From contig NC_092804.1 in NCBI RefSeq assembly GCF_040954645.1, positions 90,868,362 to 90,932,361 on the forward strand: a stretch of DNA of 64,000 nucleotides, given 5' to 3'. The stretch's first letter is position 1, and every line of letters starts with the position of its first letter. This DNA is from Diabrotica undecimpunctata (Eukaryota > Arthropoda > Insecta > Coleoptera > Chrysomelidae). The notes below the pieces were generated by a model that was given only the letters and a program-made list of their open reading frames with translations, searched no databases and had not been told where the DNA came from. The translations under genes and the position numbers were made by a program. Positions 35,540-45,670 of this stretch are shown here, piece by piece.

Positions 35540-36166
35540 TTGGATTATTGGAACATCATTTCCAACATAAGTGTTGACAATTTTGGTCGTCATCATTACC
35601 GTTCTAATGAACAAGTTGTTAAAAAGCTACGTGAAGGCTTAAAGCAATCCATTTTGGATTTACAAAACCAGATACATGAAGTACATAAGGACATTACACG
35701 AGATCCTCCTGTAGCAGGTATTCATCTTTCCAATAAGAAATATGTAGATGACAGCATTGTTCGTGCGAAAACTTTTCTAAGAAAAGAGATTAATTTGATA
35801 CAAAAAAATAGAATTCAAAAAGATACTCAACTCGAACAAAAAATCTCAAACTCCATTAGTAAAATAGAAGTTAATTTAAGTAAAAAAGTTAACGAGTTGT
35901 CTGATGAGAATAAAATGACTGCTTCGAAAATATCTGATTTATCAAAACAAATGCATGAATTTAAAAATGATCTTGATATATTTAAACAACAAATGACGAA
36001 GAATATTACAGATGCCGCCAACCAAAATGCACAAATTATGATGAAAACGTTGGAAATAGAAAAAAAGATTAAAACAGCGGATCTTAATTCACATGATTTA
36101 GATAAGCGTCTTAATGTAATGGAAGATTACCTCTTACATAATAAAGCTAACGGAACAACGAATTAG
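35540..36166 (+). CDS. Coiled-coil (fibre-like) Polinton protein, start damaged
   Basis: 208 codons. The N-terminal part reads ISVDNFGRHHYRSN, then long heptad-rich coiled coil (residues ~25-195) with few Pro or Cys. The open frame has no ATG near its start. An ATG at 35,536-35,538, overlapping the upstream stop, lies in a different frame and reads only 13 codons, so a small indel probably separated it from the body. Elongated coiled-coil products at this position may be fibre or tail proteins; that is inference. It precedes the integrase by 36 bases. Confidence 0.6.
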   Translation: MDYWNIISNISVDNFGRHHYRSNEQVVKKLREGLKQSILDLQNQIHEVHKDITRDPPVAGIHLSNKKYVDDSIVRAKTFLRKEINLIQKNRIQKDTQLEQKISNSISKIEVNLSKKVNELSDENKMTASKISDLSKQMHEFKNDLDIFKQQMTKNITDAANQNAQIMMKTLEIEKKIKTADLNSHDLDKRLNVMEDYLLHNKANGTTN

Positions 36167-36202
36167 CGTTAGTTCAAATAATCGAATCGTTGGAAGCTAG
36201 AC

Positions 36203-37135
36203 ATGGCATTTACCGAGGAGAAGATACAACTAGTTAACGAGCTACACAAGCCTGCACGAAAAAATTATCCTCGTCGACGAACAATCATTAAAGGACTAGA
36301 CGATTTGTGGCAAATGGATCTTGCTGAGATGAGACCTTATGCCAGTCAAAATAAATCTTACAAGCTCATTCTTGTTGTAATTGATTGTTTTTCAAAGTTT
36401 GTGTGGACTCGACCATTAAAGACGAAAACAGGGGAGGAAATTACTCGAACATTTTCGGATATTCTCGCTCATACTCAACGATGTCCGAAAAATTTACAAA
36501 CAGACCAAGGCACAGAATTTTTCAATTCCAAGTTTCATAATCTCATGAAAAAGCATAGTATTAGTCACTATAATACCTTTAGTGTTAAAAAATCAGCCAT
36601 ATGTGAACGAGTTATTCGAACATTGAAGGAAAAACTTTACAAGTATTTCAGTCTTAATGGAACTTACAAATGGATTGATATCTTGCCTCAAATTACAAAA
36701 GAGTACAACAACACGAAACACAGCAAAATTCGACTTAGACCTATTGATGTTAATAAATCTAACGAAAATGAAATTTTACGAAAATATTATACTCACTTGA
36801 AAATTGCCGGTCCAAGAAAATTGAAAGTTGGTGACGTGGTTCGCATTAGTAAAAATAAACACATTTTCGATAAGGGATATAAACCGAATTGGACAACAGA
36901 ACTGTTTAAAATTACTGAAATTAAAATAACGAATCCCACAACATACTTGATTGAAGATATGACTGGAGCGCCTATCAAAGGAGCATTCTACGAAGAAGAA
37001 TTACAGAAAACAAAAAATAAAGACATATATTTAGTAGAGAAAGTACTGCGCAGACGTGGAAATAAGATGTATGTTCAATGGTTGGGATTCGATAGTAGCC
37101 ATAATAGTTGGATTAACGTTAAAGATATCATTTAG
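36203..37135 (+). CDS. Polinton integrase with C-terminal chromodomain
   Basis: 310 residues, intact. The retroviral-type DDE core has D39 (WQMDLAEM), D101 (TDQGTEF) and E135 (CERVIRTLKEK), the spacing usual for Polinton integrases. There is no N-terminal HHCC finger, as is normal in this arthropod group. A KLKVGDVVRI SH3-like segment lies at ~211-220, and a chromodomain at ~274-310 (YLVEKVLRRRGNKMYVQWLGF..NSWI) could steer integration to methylated-histone chromatin. All catalytic residues are present, so this is the best-preserved enzyme of the element. Confidence 0.95.
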   Translation: MAFTEEKIQLVNELHKPARKNYPRRRTIIKGLDDLWQMDLAEMRPYASQNKSYKLILVVIDCFSKFVWTRPLKTKTGEEITRTFSDILAHTQRCPKNLQTDQGTEFFNSKFHNLMKKHSISHYNTFSVKKSAICERVIRTLKEKLYKYFSLNGTYKWIDILPQITKEYNNTKHSKIRLRPIDVNKSNENEILRKYYTHLKIAGPRKLKVGDVVRISKNKHIFDKGYKPNWTTELFKITEIKITNPTTYLIEDMTGAPIKGAFYEEELQKTKNKDIYLVEKVLRRRGNKMYVQWLGFDSSHNSWINVKDII

Positions 37136-37251
37136 GATCTACTTTTACATACACCGCGTAGATATACACTAAATGAGTGGGAGGCGACAAAAAGTATAAA
37201 TTTCATAAATGCTGCAAGCTCATGCCCAGTTGTTCCTGCCAGTTCATCAAT

Positions 37252-37971
37252 ATGAGTTCTCAAGATAGTGGTTATAGTTCATCAGACGATATGGTGGTAG
37301 CTGCTGATTCACCATCAGATGATATCGATTATGATGCTGAATTAGATAGAGTTTTAGCGAAATTCGAAGAAGCAGCCAACAATGAACCATATTATTTACT
37401 AGAAGCATCCTTTCCGCTTGACAACTGTATAATCAAAGTTGGCCTTTCTCCAGCTCGTCATTTCTCATCAGCCATTATTTTGTGTCAGCACAACAAGAAT
37501 GCAAGAATTAGTTTAAACACGTTCGAATGGGATGATATAATCGGAGTTTTTAAGCAGAAGATTAGCGATTTCTTTAACAGCACCTCTCAAGATGATTACA
37601 ATCCTATCGAGTTTCAGTGTGGAGACTATTGTAAAATTAAACAAATAGTGTATGATTCAACCAAGTTTCTTGTTATTGAAAAGCATGGTCTGGAATACTA
37701 TCTAGATGAAAGTGATGTCAACCAAATCCTAGAAGTAAACAGCAGTCTGGTGTGTCATCGTGTATCGTTATTGGATAATTTACACTTTCATGCTTATTAT
37801 AGAAATGTTATCGATTTGATACAATCAAACTTTTGCAGCAGAAGCAGTTTATATGGACCACTTGAAGCTTTAACTGCGTTTTGCGAAATTTCCACAGACA
37901 CTTTGTTAAGTAATGCTTTAAGAGAATATTTATATTATTATAAAATTAAAGTTGTAAATGATTTTATGTAA
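37252..37971 (+). CDS. Polinton protein downstream of integrase, unknown
   Basis: 239 residues from the internal ATG (MSSQDSGYSSSDDM). The upstream ATG at 37,177 would add a Cys-rich stretch with no support. An acidic/Ser-rich N-terminus (1-50) is followed by FPLDNCIIKVGLS..FSSAIILCQ..ARISLNTFEWDDI, which loosely recalls PC4-like single-strand binding folds, then a helical C-terminus. Intact. Convergent with the polymerase gene. The fold suggestion is weak. Confidence 0.6.
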   Translation: MSSQDSGYSSSDDMVVAADSPSDDIDYDAELDRVLAKFEEAANNEPYYLLEASFPLDNCIIKVGLSPARHFSSAIILCQHNKNARISLNTFEWDDIIGVFKQKISDFFNSTSQDDYNPIEFQCGDYCKIKQIVYDSTKFLVIEKHGLEYYLDESDVNQILEVNSSLVCHRVSLLDNLHFHAYYRNVIDLIQSNFCSRSSLYGPLEALTAFCEISTDTLLSNALREYLYYYKIKVVNDFM

Positions 37972-38249
37972 TAATCAAAATAAATGCTATTTATGCAAAC
38001 ATGTCTTTTTTATTTTCACGTTGAATGTCTCACAACGCTGGAAAAGATAAGCTGAGACTTAAAATTACACGAAAACAATGTAAATTTTTTAAAGCTTTTA
38101 TTTTCTACTTATGATTACAAATTGATTTTTTTACAAAATTACAATTATCGATCTACATATTCATTTAAAAATAGCCGGTCCATTTTCGTGTGGAGATTGA
38201 TAAAGCTATAAAAAAAATTGGTTATGTTTTCATTTATTAATTTTTGTTT
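37972..38249. other. Convergent intergenic region
   Basis: Lies between the ends of the 37,252-37,971 gene and polymerase B. It is AT-rich, with AATAAA-like signals (for example AAAATAAATGC near 37,978) serving probable 3' ends. Otherwise empty. Confidence 0.5.
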
Positions 38250-41200
38250 TTACTCAATCATTGTGGTTTCATAATGACCCCAAGGTAAAGTGTCATGAGA
38301 ATTTTGTTGCAAGTAACGTTTATCGTCATACGGACTTAATGCAATTTTTTCTTGTGGTATTGTAAAAAGATCATGGGCGTAGGAACGAAACGTTGATTGG
38401 GAAACACTTTTAGTTGTAAATTCGTTTAAACACTTAACATAATCATCGAAAGTAATGTCATTTTTTACCGTTGAATATTTTACACCCTTAGATTTTTTTG
38501 TGACGCCTAAATTATTTGCAAGTCTTTTAATATTTGCATCATCCATATTATTCTTGTATTTATCCCACAATGCATTTCGATCCTCATCCGTCGTACTAAT
38601 CTTAAACGAATACATTTTAGATCTAAGTTCGACAAAATGAATCATAATGCGACCGTTTGCCTCATCTTTCATCATTCCGAGAACTTTTTTGTTGACTTGA
38701 GGTATTCCATAAATATTATTCTCAGAATAGTCTGATGTATCGAATTTGGATAAATTTGCTTTAATAACATCTCTGTAAACGTCATCACATTTTAATTCAT
38801 AGATAAAACTATCAGTGTCCCCATACATTAGCTTACAATTTTCAACTCCCATATATGGCAGCATAAAGTTATAATGAAAATCGTACATACACACTTTGGA
38901 TATATCTAAAATTGACATGCCGATGTACAATGGTTTGTTGAAAATGAGCTGTTTTGTTAAGTTCGATTGCCATTAAATTTTCATTAAACACAGTTCTATT
39001 ATGAAATCGTGGACTAGCAATCAAATTTTTCGCTCCATATCTTCCATCCCATTTTGATACAAGTTTTACAATGCGATGTTTCCTAATGTTTTCCATCGTT
39101 TTACCAAATATGGCGTTGTTGGCTAACTTGTACAAGTCTTTTTCAAATGCTGTAGTTGCTGCAGTTCGCAATTTTGTATTAAGATCGATATATGGCTTAA
39201 GCCAAGCGCTCTGTTTGAATTTCAACACTTTATGGATTTTTGTTAGTGTTAGTCCTGCATTCAGAGCTTGTTTTAGATTGCGATAGTGCAAAGTGTACTC
39301 TTTTTTATGGTACAAGGTGGTCATAAGTTTTGGAAGCTTACTTCTTGGTGGCACACGATGTTCGCAACAAAACGGTAAATCTCAATGTAAGTCATGCAAG
39401 TGTTCTGGGTATTCCAAATCCACTTGTAGTATGTATCCTGTATCTCCATCGTCAGGAATAGACAAGACATCAATATTGGTATCGACCCACTCGAAACCCC
39501 CATATGGTAAGAATTGAGACATTGCCTAACCATACAAATTGTTGACATCTAAATATAGCACATATTTACTAGGCTTTGATGGATCATAATTATGCATTTA
39601 TTTGTTATTTGCCTCAGAATACCGATTACTTACTTGACTTATACCACCTCGGATAGCTTTCTCAATAAACATGATTTTATCGATATCATTCAGCAGTTCA
39701 AGTTTACATCCAGTATATTTAAGCATTGCATCCCAAGAAAATCCAGGCATGGTATAGTACCATGCAGGATCAAGACTGTATGTACTTCGACATTTTTGTC
39801 GAAAATTTTCAAAAATGCAAGTCAGTAACATAATATCAGTTTTCATGTACAACATACTATATTCCAAAATATTTTTAATACCGAATGACTGCCAAACATT
39901 CTGAGCATGATGATACATATTTTTGGAGATGTGTTCACCCGATAATGAGCTGTAAAATTTATCAATTAATGGTAGTTGCGTTTCATTCAATTTATTGAAA
40001 GAATCAATATATTCGTATGGGAATATGCCTTTTCTTTTCAATAATTCCATTTGTTCGGTAGTGGTATTTGGAAATTCGCTAGCTAAATATCTTAAATCCT
40101 CAGGTTGCAATGTGGCAGCCAACTTGTCCAATGATGAATTTAAAAATCTCAGTGAATCAACGAACCTCAACCTAATACTGACCTCAGAATCGTATATTGT
40201 AAATGAAATATACTTTTCCTTATTTATTGGTAGTAAGCTGATACTACCATTTTTCGCTAGATCTCTAATCATCATATGCGAATCGTAGCCGCTAAGATTA
40301 TGAAAAAAAATTGGGACAACGAAAAGTTTTTTGAAATTTAAGTTACACACTTGGTGTGCGAATCCTCGAAAATCTCCGGTAAAATGGTCATGATCACGAA
40401 CAATTACATCCTTATCTGAAAACGTTTTTTCGCAAATGTGACAATTAGATGCATTAAAACTGGGTGTGACATTCACAGGTACAATATCTTTAATTTTTCC
40501 TTGCACAAATGCCGCCAACTCAGACATTTCCTTGGCAAACCACTCCACACCTGCGTAACTTCGGTAAAACGACAGAGATTCATCGTAAGAACATTTTACG
40601 TAATAACCTGCACTAAAGGCCTTATGCTGCTGATATTTAATTGTTTTGTATTTTAACGGAGTGTTTTTAACTTTGTGCAACATTGACTCAAAATCAGCAT
40701 AAACGACAAAAGGAGTCGTTTGTTTATACATATGATTTTTAAATTCAACATTCTGATATGATGGAAACGAAACTTTACATTCATTGATTTTCTCACAATA
40801 TTTTGTATGATCGTTTAATCTGTCAAAACTGCTAAAATAATTCAAACACCTGTCACATAAAAATTTTTTATTATGATTCTTACTCAACTGACTAGACATG
40901 AGTCGAGACATATCTTTAATCATACAATAATGATATTTAATTTCTACAGATTCATCGTGAGCCATAGGTGCTTCGTAGTCATTCAATTTTGGAAAATATT
41001 TATCCTGCACAATCAATAAATTTACATGTTTAGTTAATTTGGTTTTGCATAGCCTTACCGGTGTTGTTACGTAAAATGTTCTCTCTTTAGCAACATTCAT
41101 TTCTAACCCGTAAACGTTTACAGAAATGTTATTTAACTTTTCAAATTTTGAAATACCCTTTATAGTCATAGGTGTCTCTAGCCCATCGATATTTAAGACA

Positions 41201-42051
41201 GTCGCATAATGAGGATATGAAGATGTACGATCTGAACTGCATTTAGCTGGATAAATCGCTGAAACTATGCTCCACAAAAAGCATGCTTCATCATCGTTTT
41301 TGATATTGATACATGCGTGCTTCTTTTGGATTGGTTCTGGTAGTCTAATGAACAACGAAGCTCCATTTCCCACTTCATATTTATTTATATTGACTTCTAA
41401 AGAAACTATTTTTTTCAAAGCCCACCCTGATCCCGTTTCTTCAAATTCTGATAGCTTGGTCATTAATTTATCGACTACGTTTCTATGAAACCATAAAACT
41501 AAGTCCGTTCCTCCGTCCAGGACAGCATTTTTGGTGTTGAAATATTTAAATTGGTTAATATCACCTTGATTTGATTTTCTAATAAATTCTCCACATAATG
41601 TCATGTTACATTTTATCATATTTAATTTTTTTAAGATGTTTTTAACTCGAATTTTAAATAACTTAAAACAATCCCCAAAAAATTACATTAAATCTTTGTG
41701 TCCTAAATTAATAATTATACCCGTTCTGACTCTACTCGAAAATACGGAATTTACATCTTCCCATTTAACTCTACGATGTTTATTATTAATTCCGCCACCC
41801 ACGCGAAAACCGAAATTTTTAATTTCCAATTTAATTGTCTTTAAATGACCTGCGTTTGTCTGTATTTGTCGTAACTTGGCTAATTCCAAGCCCCCACACC
41901 GAATCGCTTTAGTAAACAAAGTCAAATGTCTCTTGATGTGTTTTAACCAAATATTCGCTTCTCGCAGTGTATAATGTTGAAACAAAATATTTCGCGCCTT
42001 AACTAAATGTTGTACAATATCGCTACTGAGGTTACCAATGTCACCACTCAT
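38250..42051 (-). pseudogene. Protein-primed DNA polymerase B (pPolB), broken
   Basis: About 1,267 codons on the minus strand. The N-terminal accessory part runs from ATG 42,051 (MSGDIGNLSSDIV) through RRVKWEDVNSVFSSRVRTGIIINLGHK. The exonuclease motif YADFES lies near 40,700. A Cys/His insert (CHICEK..DHDH) and NLSGYDSHM lie near 40,300-40,440. Polymerase motif A (LYLDVNNLYG) is near 39,540, and motif C (YGDTDS) near 38,815. Breaks are in-frame TAA 41,683-41,685, TAA 39,598-39,600, TAG 39,526-39,528 (just after motif A) and TGA 39,382-39,384, plus one frameshift near 38,940-38,960. The three stop types are all used, so simple codon reassignment does not explain them. Confidence 0.93.
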
Positions 42052-42104
42052 GATTGAATAAACAATAAAAAATTAATAAATGTAAAAACTCACCAGTATT
42101 TTTA

Positions 42105-42410
42105 TTAATGCTTAGCTATTTGAAATGATGTCAGAGGCTGGTTTTTTCCTACGTGCACTTTCCCTTCGAAGATTAGTGAATATTTTCCTCCACAAAGTTC
42201 GCCGATGATTGGTTGGTATACTTCGGTCACCCGATGAGGCAGGAACACGACTTCAGTACCTAAATCCAGTAGAACTGCTTCCCCAAATTTTGTGTTTACC
42301 ACTTTTCCTGAGTGAATTGGAAAGGGTGTCCCAATTGGCAAATCTACCAATTTTTTTATCGGTTTGCGTTCTGCAACCAAAGATGATGCATTAATTTTTG
42401 CTAGATCCAT
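42105..42410 (-). CDS. Small Polinton protein upstream of polymerase, OB-fold-like
   Basis: 101 residues from the ATG at 42,410, intact. DLPIGTPFPIHSGKVVNTKFGEAVLLDL..EVVFLPHRVTEVYQP and a following GKYSLIFEGKV strand give a five-strand pattern that suggests an OB fold, as in single-strand-binding proteins. The same short protein type occurs in other arthropod Polintons. It lies 53 bases upstream of pPolB on the same strand, so a replication role is a reasonable inference. Confidence 0.65.
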   Translation of the reverse strand: MDLAKINASSLVAERKPIKKLVDLPIGTPFPIHSGKVVNTKFGEAVLLDLGTEVVFLPHRVTEVYQPIIGELCGGKYSLIFEGKVHVGKNQPLTSFQIAKH

Positions 42411-42748
42411 CTGCAATAATATGTATTTTCTTAATTTACCATAAAAATATTTTTTTGCGTGCTTCTATTTTTTAATCAACATCTACTTTATTATCTGTGA
42501 AATGCACTGTTCTACTTTAAAAACGAGAAACTTAAATATATTTACAAATAATATTGCATGTTTTAAATAATGCAGAAATAAATTAACATAATGACAAACT
42601 TAGAATGATGGTGTATAAAATCAAATACAAGCCCTCTAAAATATATAAAATAGTACTTACTTTTTTAAATTGTTTTACTTGTAGCACAAATTTTTTTGTA
42701 ACACAAAACGAACACGTTATTACAAAGGTGAACTGCAGACTGAGTATA
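42411..42748. other. Polinton right subterminal region
   Basis: No gene between the OB-like gene and the right TIR. It is AT-rich and probably holds the promoter for the polymerase transcription unit; no specific site is recognised. Confidence 0.4.
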
Positions 42749-43334
42749 ACAGAATGAATCCGTTCATTAAATAGTCAGGCTGGTATGACGTAACTCGACT
42801 GGAAATTATCGAGAATTGCAAGCCAAATCTTGTCTGTACACACGTGCACCGGATATTGTCGACTGTGAAAACGCTGAATCGTGAGACAATGTTAAAAAGG
42901 AATGTAATAATATTCGCTAAAGTTTTCGTTAGCAGTATTTCGCATCATATTACGTCTGGTGATTCTATAACTAACAAGCTGATTCTTGAAAAAATTGTTG
43001 CACGTGTTTTCGGCGACCGTGTGAGAAATGTTAAAAGGAAATGCACATCCGCTAGTTAGAATATTTATAAAGATTTATAAGTTTAATTATATATACGAAG
43101 TTACTCGCAAATTACTAGTAAAATATAAATTGAAAAATAAACGAATTTTTGCTATTACACTATTCGTTGTGGATAAAATATATACGAGTCTGATTAAAAA
43201 TTACTCGTAAAATATAAATTGAGAAAATTTAAAAGTTCTTAATCATCGTCTATAAAATATATACGAGGTTAATTAAAAATTACACACTTCTTCTCTTTGT
43301 CTGTCAACGTTAATTCGTCTTCTTTTTTTCGACT
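42749..43334 (-). repeat. Polinton right terminal inverted repeat
   Basis: 586 bases, reverse complement of 22,595-23,185. The outer end is TCGACT, followed by GTGCCTGACAACG, where a different repeat (unit P) begins at once. Confidence 0.95.
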
Positions 43335-43335
43335 G

Positions 43336-44176
43336 TGCCTGACAACGCAAGATACAAAAAACAATGATTTAACATTGAAAACAATGATAGCTTGCACAAG
43401 CGACAAAGTATTTAAAACGATAAGGCCGAACATATTATATGTAATTGTAATAGATATGTTGGCTAAAATTAAGTTACCATAAGACACCGAAATATATCTA
43501 TGTGTTTATGTGTATCTAAAGTATAGTAGTATATTGAATTCCCTACATTAAAAAATCGAAATATTTAAATTAGACAGTAAAAAATTATAATTTTAAGATT
43601 GATTTATAAATTATTATAATTTAAATTTTACTGCTTGATGAAACAAATATTGTAAGTCATATACTATAGCAATCGAAACATCAGAACGTACATTTATAAT
43701 ATAATAAATGTTTCAGTGCCAATGCATTAAAAAAAATACTAGTACATAAAAATGGACACTTGCCTTTTCAAAGTTTATAATAGACACTAATTTCAGTTTA
43801 TCTATAATTAAAGCAAGTAATATAAATTACCACCATAAAATATTTAACTACATTAACCAAGTACGTATTTGTGAAATTTCTCGATGACTAAATTGATTGA
43901 TATTTAAATAAATTTGAAATTCCAAAACGTACCTACTGTAAAATTTAAAAATCTACGACTAATCAAATTATTGTCAACATCGGAGGAGTTTAGTTGTGTA
44001 CACAAAGAAATGTATACGGATCCCAAAAGTGTTTTAACCTAATACGGAGTCCACTTAATCCGACGTGTTGGTCGGAGTCCACATAATGCGCTACCCAGAT
44101 AATAATATACACGGTGTATATTCGCCTGGAGTTAGTATAATACCGTTTTAGTACGGAGCCCTCATTAACCGCTAGA

Positions 44177-44178
<2 letters not shown>
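43336..44178 (+). repeat. Repeat unit P, copy 2: left arm of palindrome
   Basis: Matches 10,151-11,027 in the same orientation, from GCCTGACAACG to CCGCTAGATCTA. It includes the CGGAGTCCACTTAA and CGGAGTCCACATAA motifs near 44,044-44,082. It begins exactly at the Polinton edge. No coding frame. Confidence 0.8.

Positions 44179-44256
<78 letters not shown>
44179..44256. repeat. (TA)n microsatellite at palindrome centre
   Basis: Pure TA run flanked symmetrically by AGATCT. The axis of symmetry lies near 44,217. Confidence 0.95.
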
Positions 44257-44258
<2 letters not shown>

Positions 44259-45120
44259 TCTAGCGGTTAATGTGGGCCCCGTACTAAAACGGTATTATAC
44301 TAACTCCAGGAGATAGGTTAAAACACTTTTGGGATCCGTATATATTTTTCCTGTACACAACTAAACTCCTCCGATGTTGCCAATAATTCGATTAATCGTA
44401 GATTTTTAAATTTTGCAGCAGGTACGTTTTGGAACTTGAAATTTATTTAAATATCAATCAATTTAGTCATCCCGAAATTTCAAAAATACTTGGTTAATGT
44501 AGTTAAATATTTTATGGTGGTAATTTATATTACTTGCTTTAATTATTTTTAAACTTAAGTTAGTGTCTGTTATAAGCTTAGAAAAGGCAAGAGTCCATTT
44601 TTATTTATTAGTATTTTTCTAATGCATTGACACTGAAAAATTTATTATATAAATTTACGTTACGATGTTTCGATTGCTACGTTTTATGATGTACAATATT
44701 TGTTTCATAAAGTGGTAAAATTTAAATTATAATAATTTATAAATCAATCTTAAAATTATAATTTTTTACTGTCTAATTTCAATATTTCGATTTTTAAATG
44801 TAGGGAATTCAATATCTTACTATAATACTTTAAATACACATATATTATACATGGATACACTGGTAACAGATACTAAAATAATAAGGAGGCATAACACCTA
44901 ATTTCGCTTTTAACTATAAATGTATCGAATAACGTAGCAATCAGTAATTAGTCATTACTCAGATAAAATATTTCGGTGACTTTATGGTAATTTGATTCTA
45001 GCCAACATATCTATTACACTTATTACATATAATAATGTTCGGTCTTATTGTTTTAAAAAATACTTTGTCGCTTGTAAAATTATTTTCAACTTTAAATATT
45101 TATATAATATTCTTTTTTCT
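44257..45120 (-). repeat. Repeat unit P, copy 3: right arm of palindrome
   Basis: Reverse complement of the left arm, with substitutions and a ~95-base deletion near 44,309 that removes the two CGGAGTCCAC motifs. Beyond 45,120 it follows the 9,760-10,060 copy inverted (CAACGGGTACGAAAGATAT..), so this arm extends further than the Polinton-truncated left arm. Confidence 0.8.
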
Positions 45121-45214
45121 GTCACTTATTGTAAATATGGTTCACTTATATTCTTCTTGCTTATTTATTTTTATTCGTAATACTTATAACGTACGTAATA
45201 ACGTACCCGTTGTT

Positions 45215-45518
45215 ACAAAAAGCAACAACGGGTACGAAAGATATCACGTATCAGGGGTGGTATTTGTCAATCTAAATGCCGCCTGTGACATATTAAATTA
45301 GAGGACATTTCTCCAAAAACTGTATGACAAACTGTAAACATCGCTTTATCCGCGTATATCTACAGAACAGATTTTTCGTATCATTCAATGATAATATGGA
45401 GAACGCAGAAAAACGGTCTCGCTTGGGGTAGCGTTGTGGCACGTACACTGTATTACATTTACACAAATGATCAACAGATACCAGTAGATACCAGGATTTT
45501 CATGTAGACGATGCTCCG
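45215..45518 (+). pseudogene. CR1-like RT fragment, copy 3
   Basis: Homologous to 9,720-9,990 inverted. The plus strand gives GVVFVNLNAACDIL (RT motif A neighbourhood), a phase-broken segment, then a GSV-like box near 45,425. Element B is inserted in it; a further matching block (GTCAGCTAAAAATGGGGAGCAC) resumes at 50,776. Confidence 0.6.
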
Positions 45519-45532
45519 CAAGTTCGTCAGCT
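45519..45532. repeat. Target-site duplication of element B, 5' side
   Basis: CAAGTTCGTCAGCT, identical to 50,771-50,784. Confidence 0.93.
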
Positions 45533-45670
45533 CAGTATTGGTGTTTCTTCCGAACTATAAGGTTGGCTCGTGAAGCGCGCTTAATTACATTTTGCTCGAA
45601 TTTAGGCAGGTTTGTTTTGGTTTGTTATTTCATAAACTCATAGATAAGGTAAGTACAAGTTTATAATTTT

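Larger units (their letters stand above)
22595..43334. mobile_element. Polinton/Maverick, complete but degenerate
   Basis: A virus-like, self-synthesising DNA transposon of about 20.7 kb, or about 15.2 kb after subtracting the nested element A, which is normal for the class. Termini are AGTCGA...TCGACT inside ~590 bp inverted repeats. The gene set is diagnostic: protein-primed PolB, RVE integrase with chromodomain, FtsK/HerA-type packaging ATPase, adenain-like protease, double jelly-roll major capsid and penton, plus lineage proteins. Coding strands switch: 23.4-24.0 plus, 24.0-33.7 minus, 33.7-38.0 plus, 38.2-42.4 minus. No matching 6 bp target duplication is visible (ATTGAC left, GTGCCT right), suggesting one flank has been rearranged. 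Polymerase, protease, major capsid, a membrane protein and the 34.4 kb gene carry breaks, so this copy cannot be autonomous. Confidence 0.95.

Noticed and set aside
35540..36166. Gene starting at the 35,540 codon as a normal start
   Set aside because: The codon there is TTG and no ATG is in this frame nearby; the gene is kept, but its start is treated as damaged rather than as a true alternative start.
38250..42051. Reassigned stop codons in Polinton pPolB
   Set aside because: All three stop types are used once or more, and other Polinton genes also have frameshifts, so ordinary decay is the simpler explanation.
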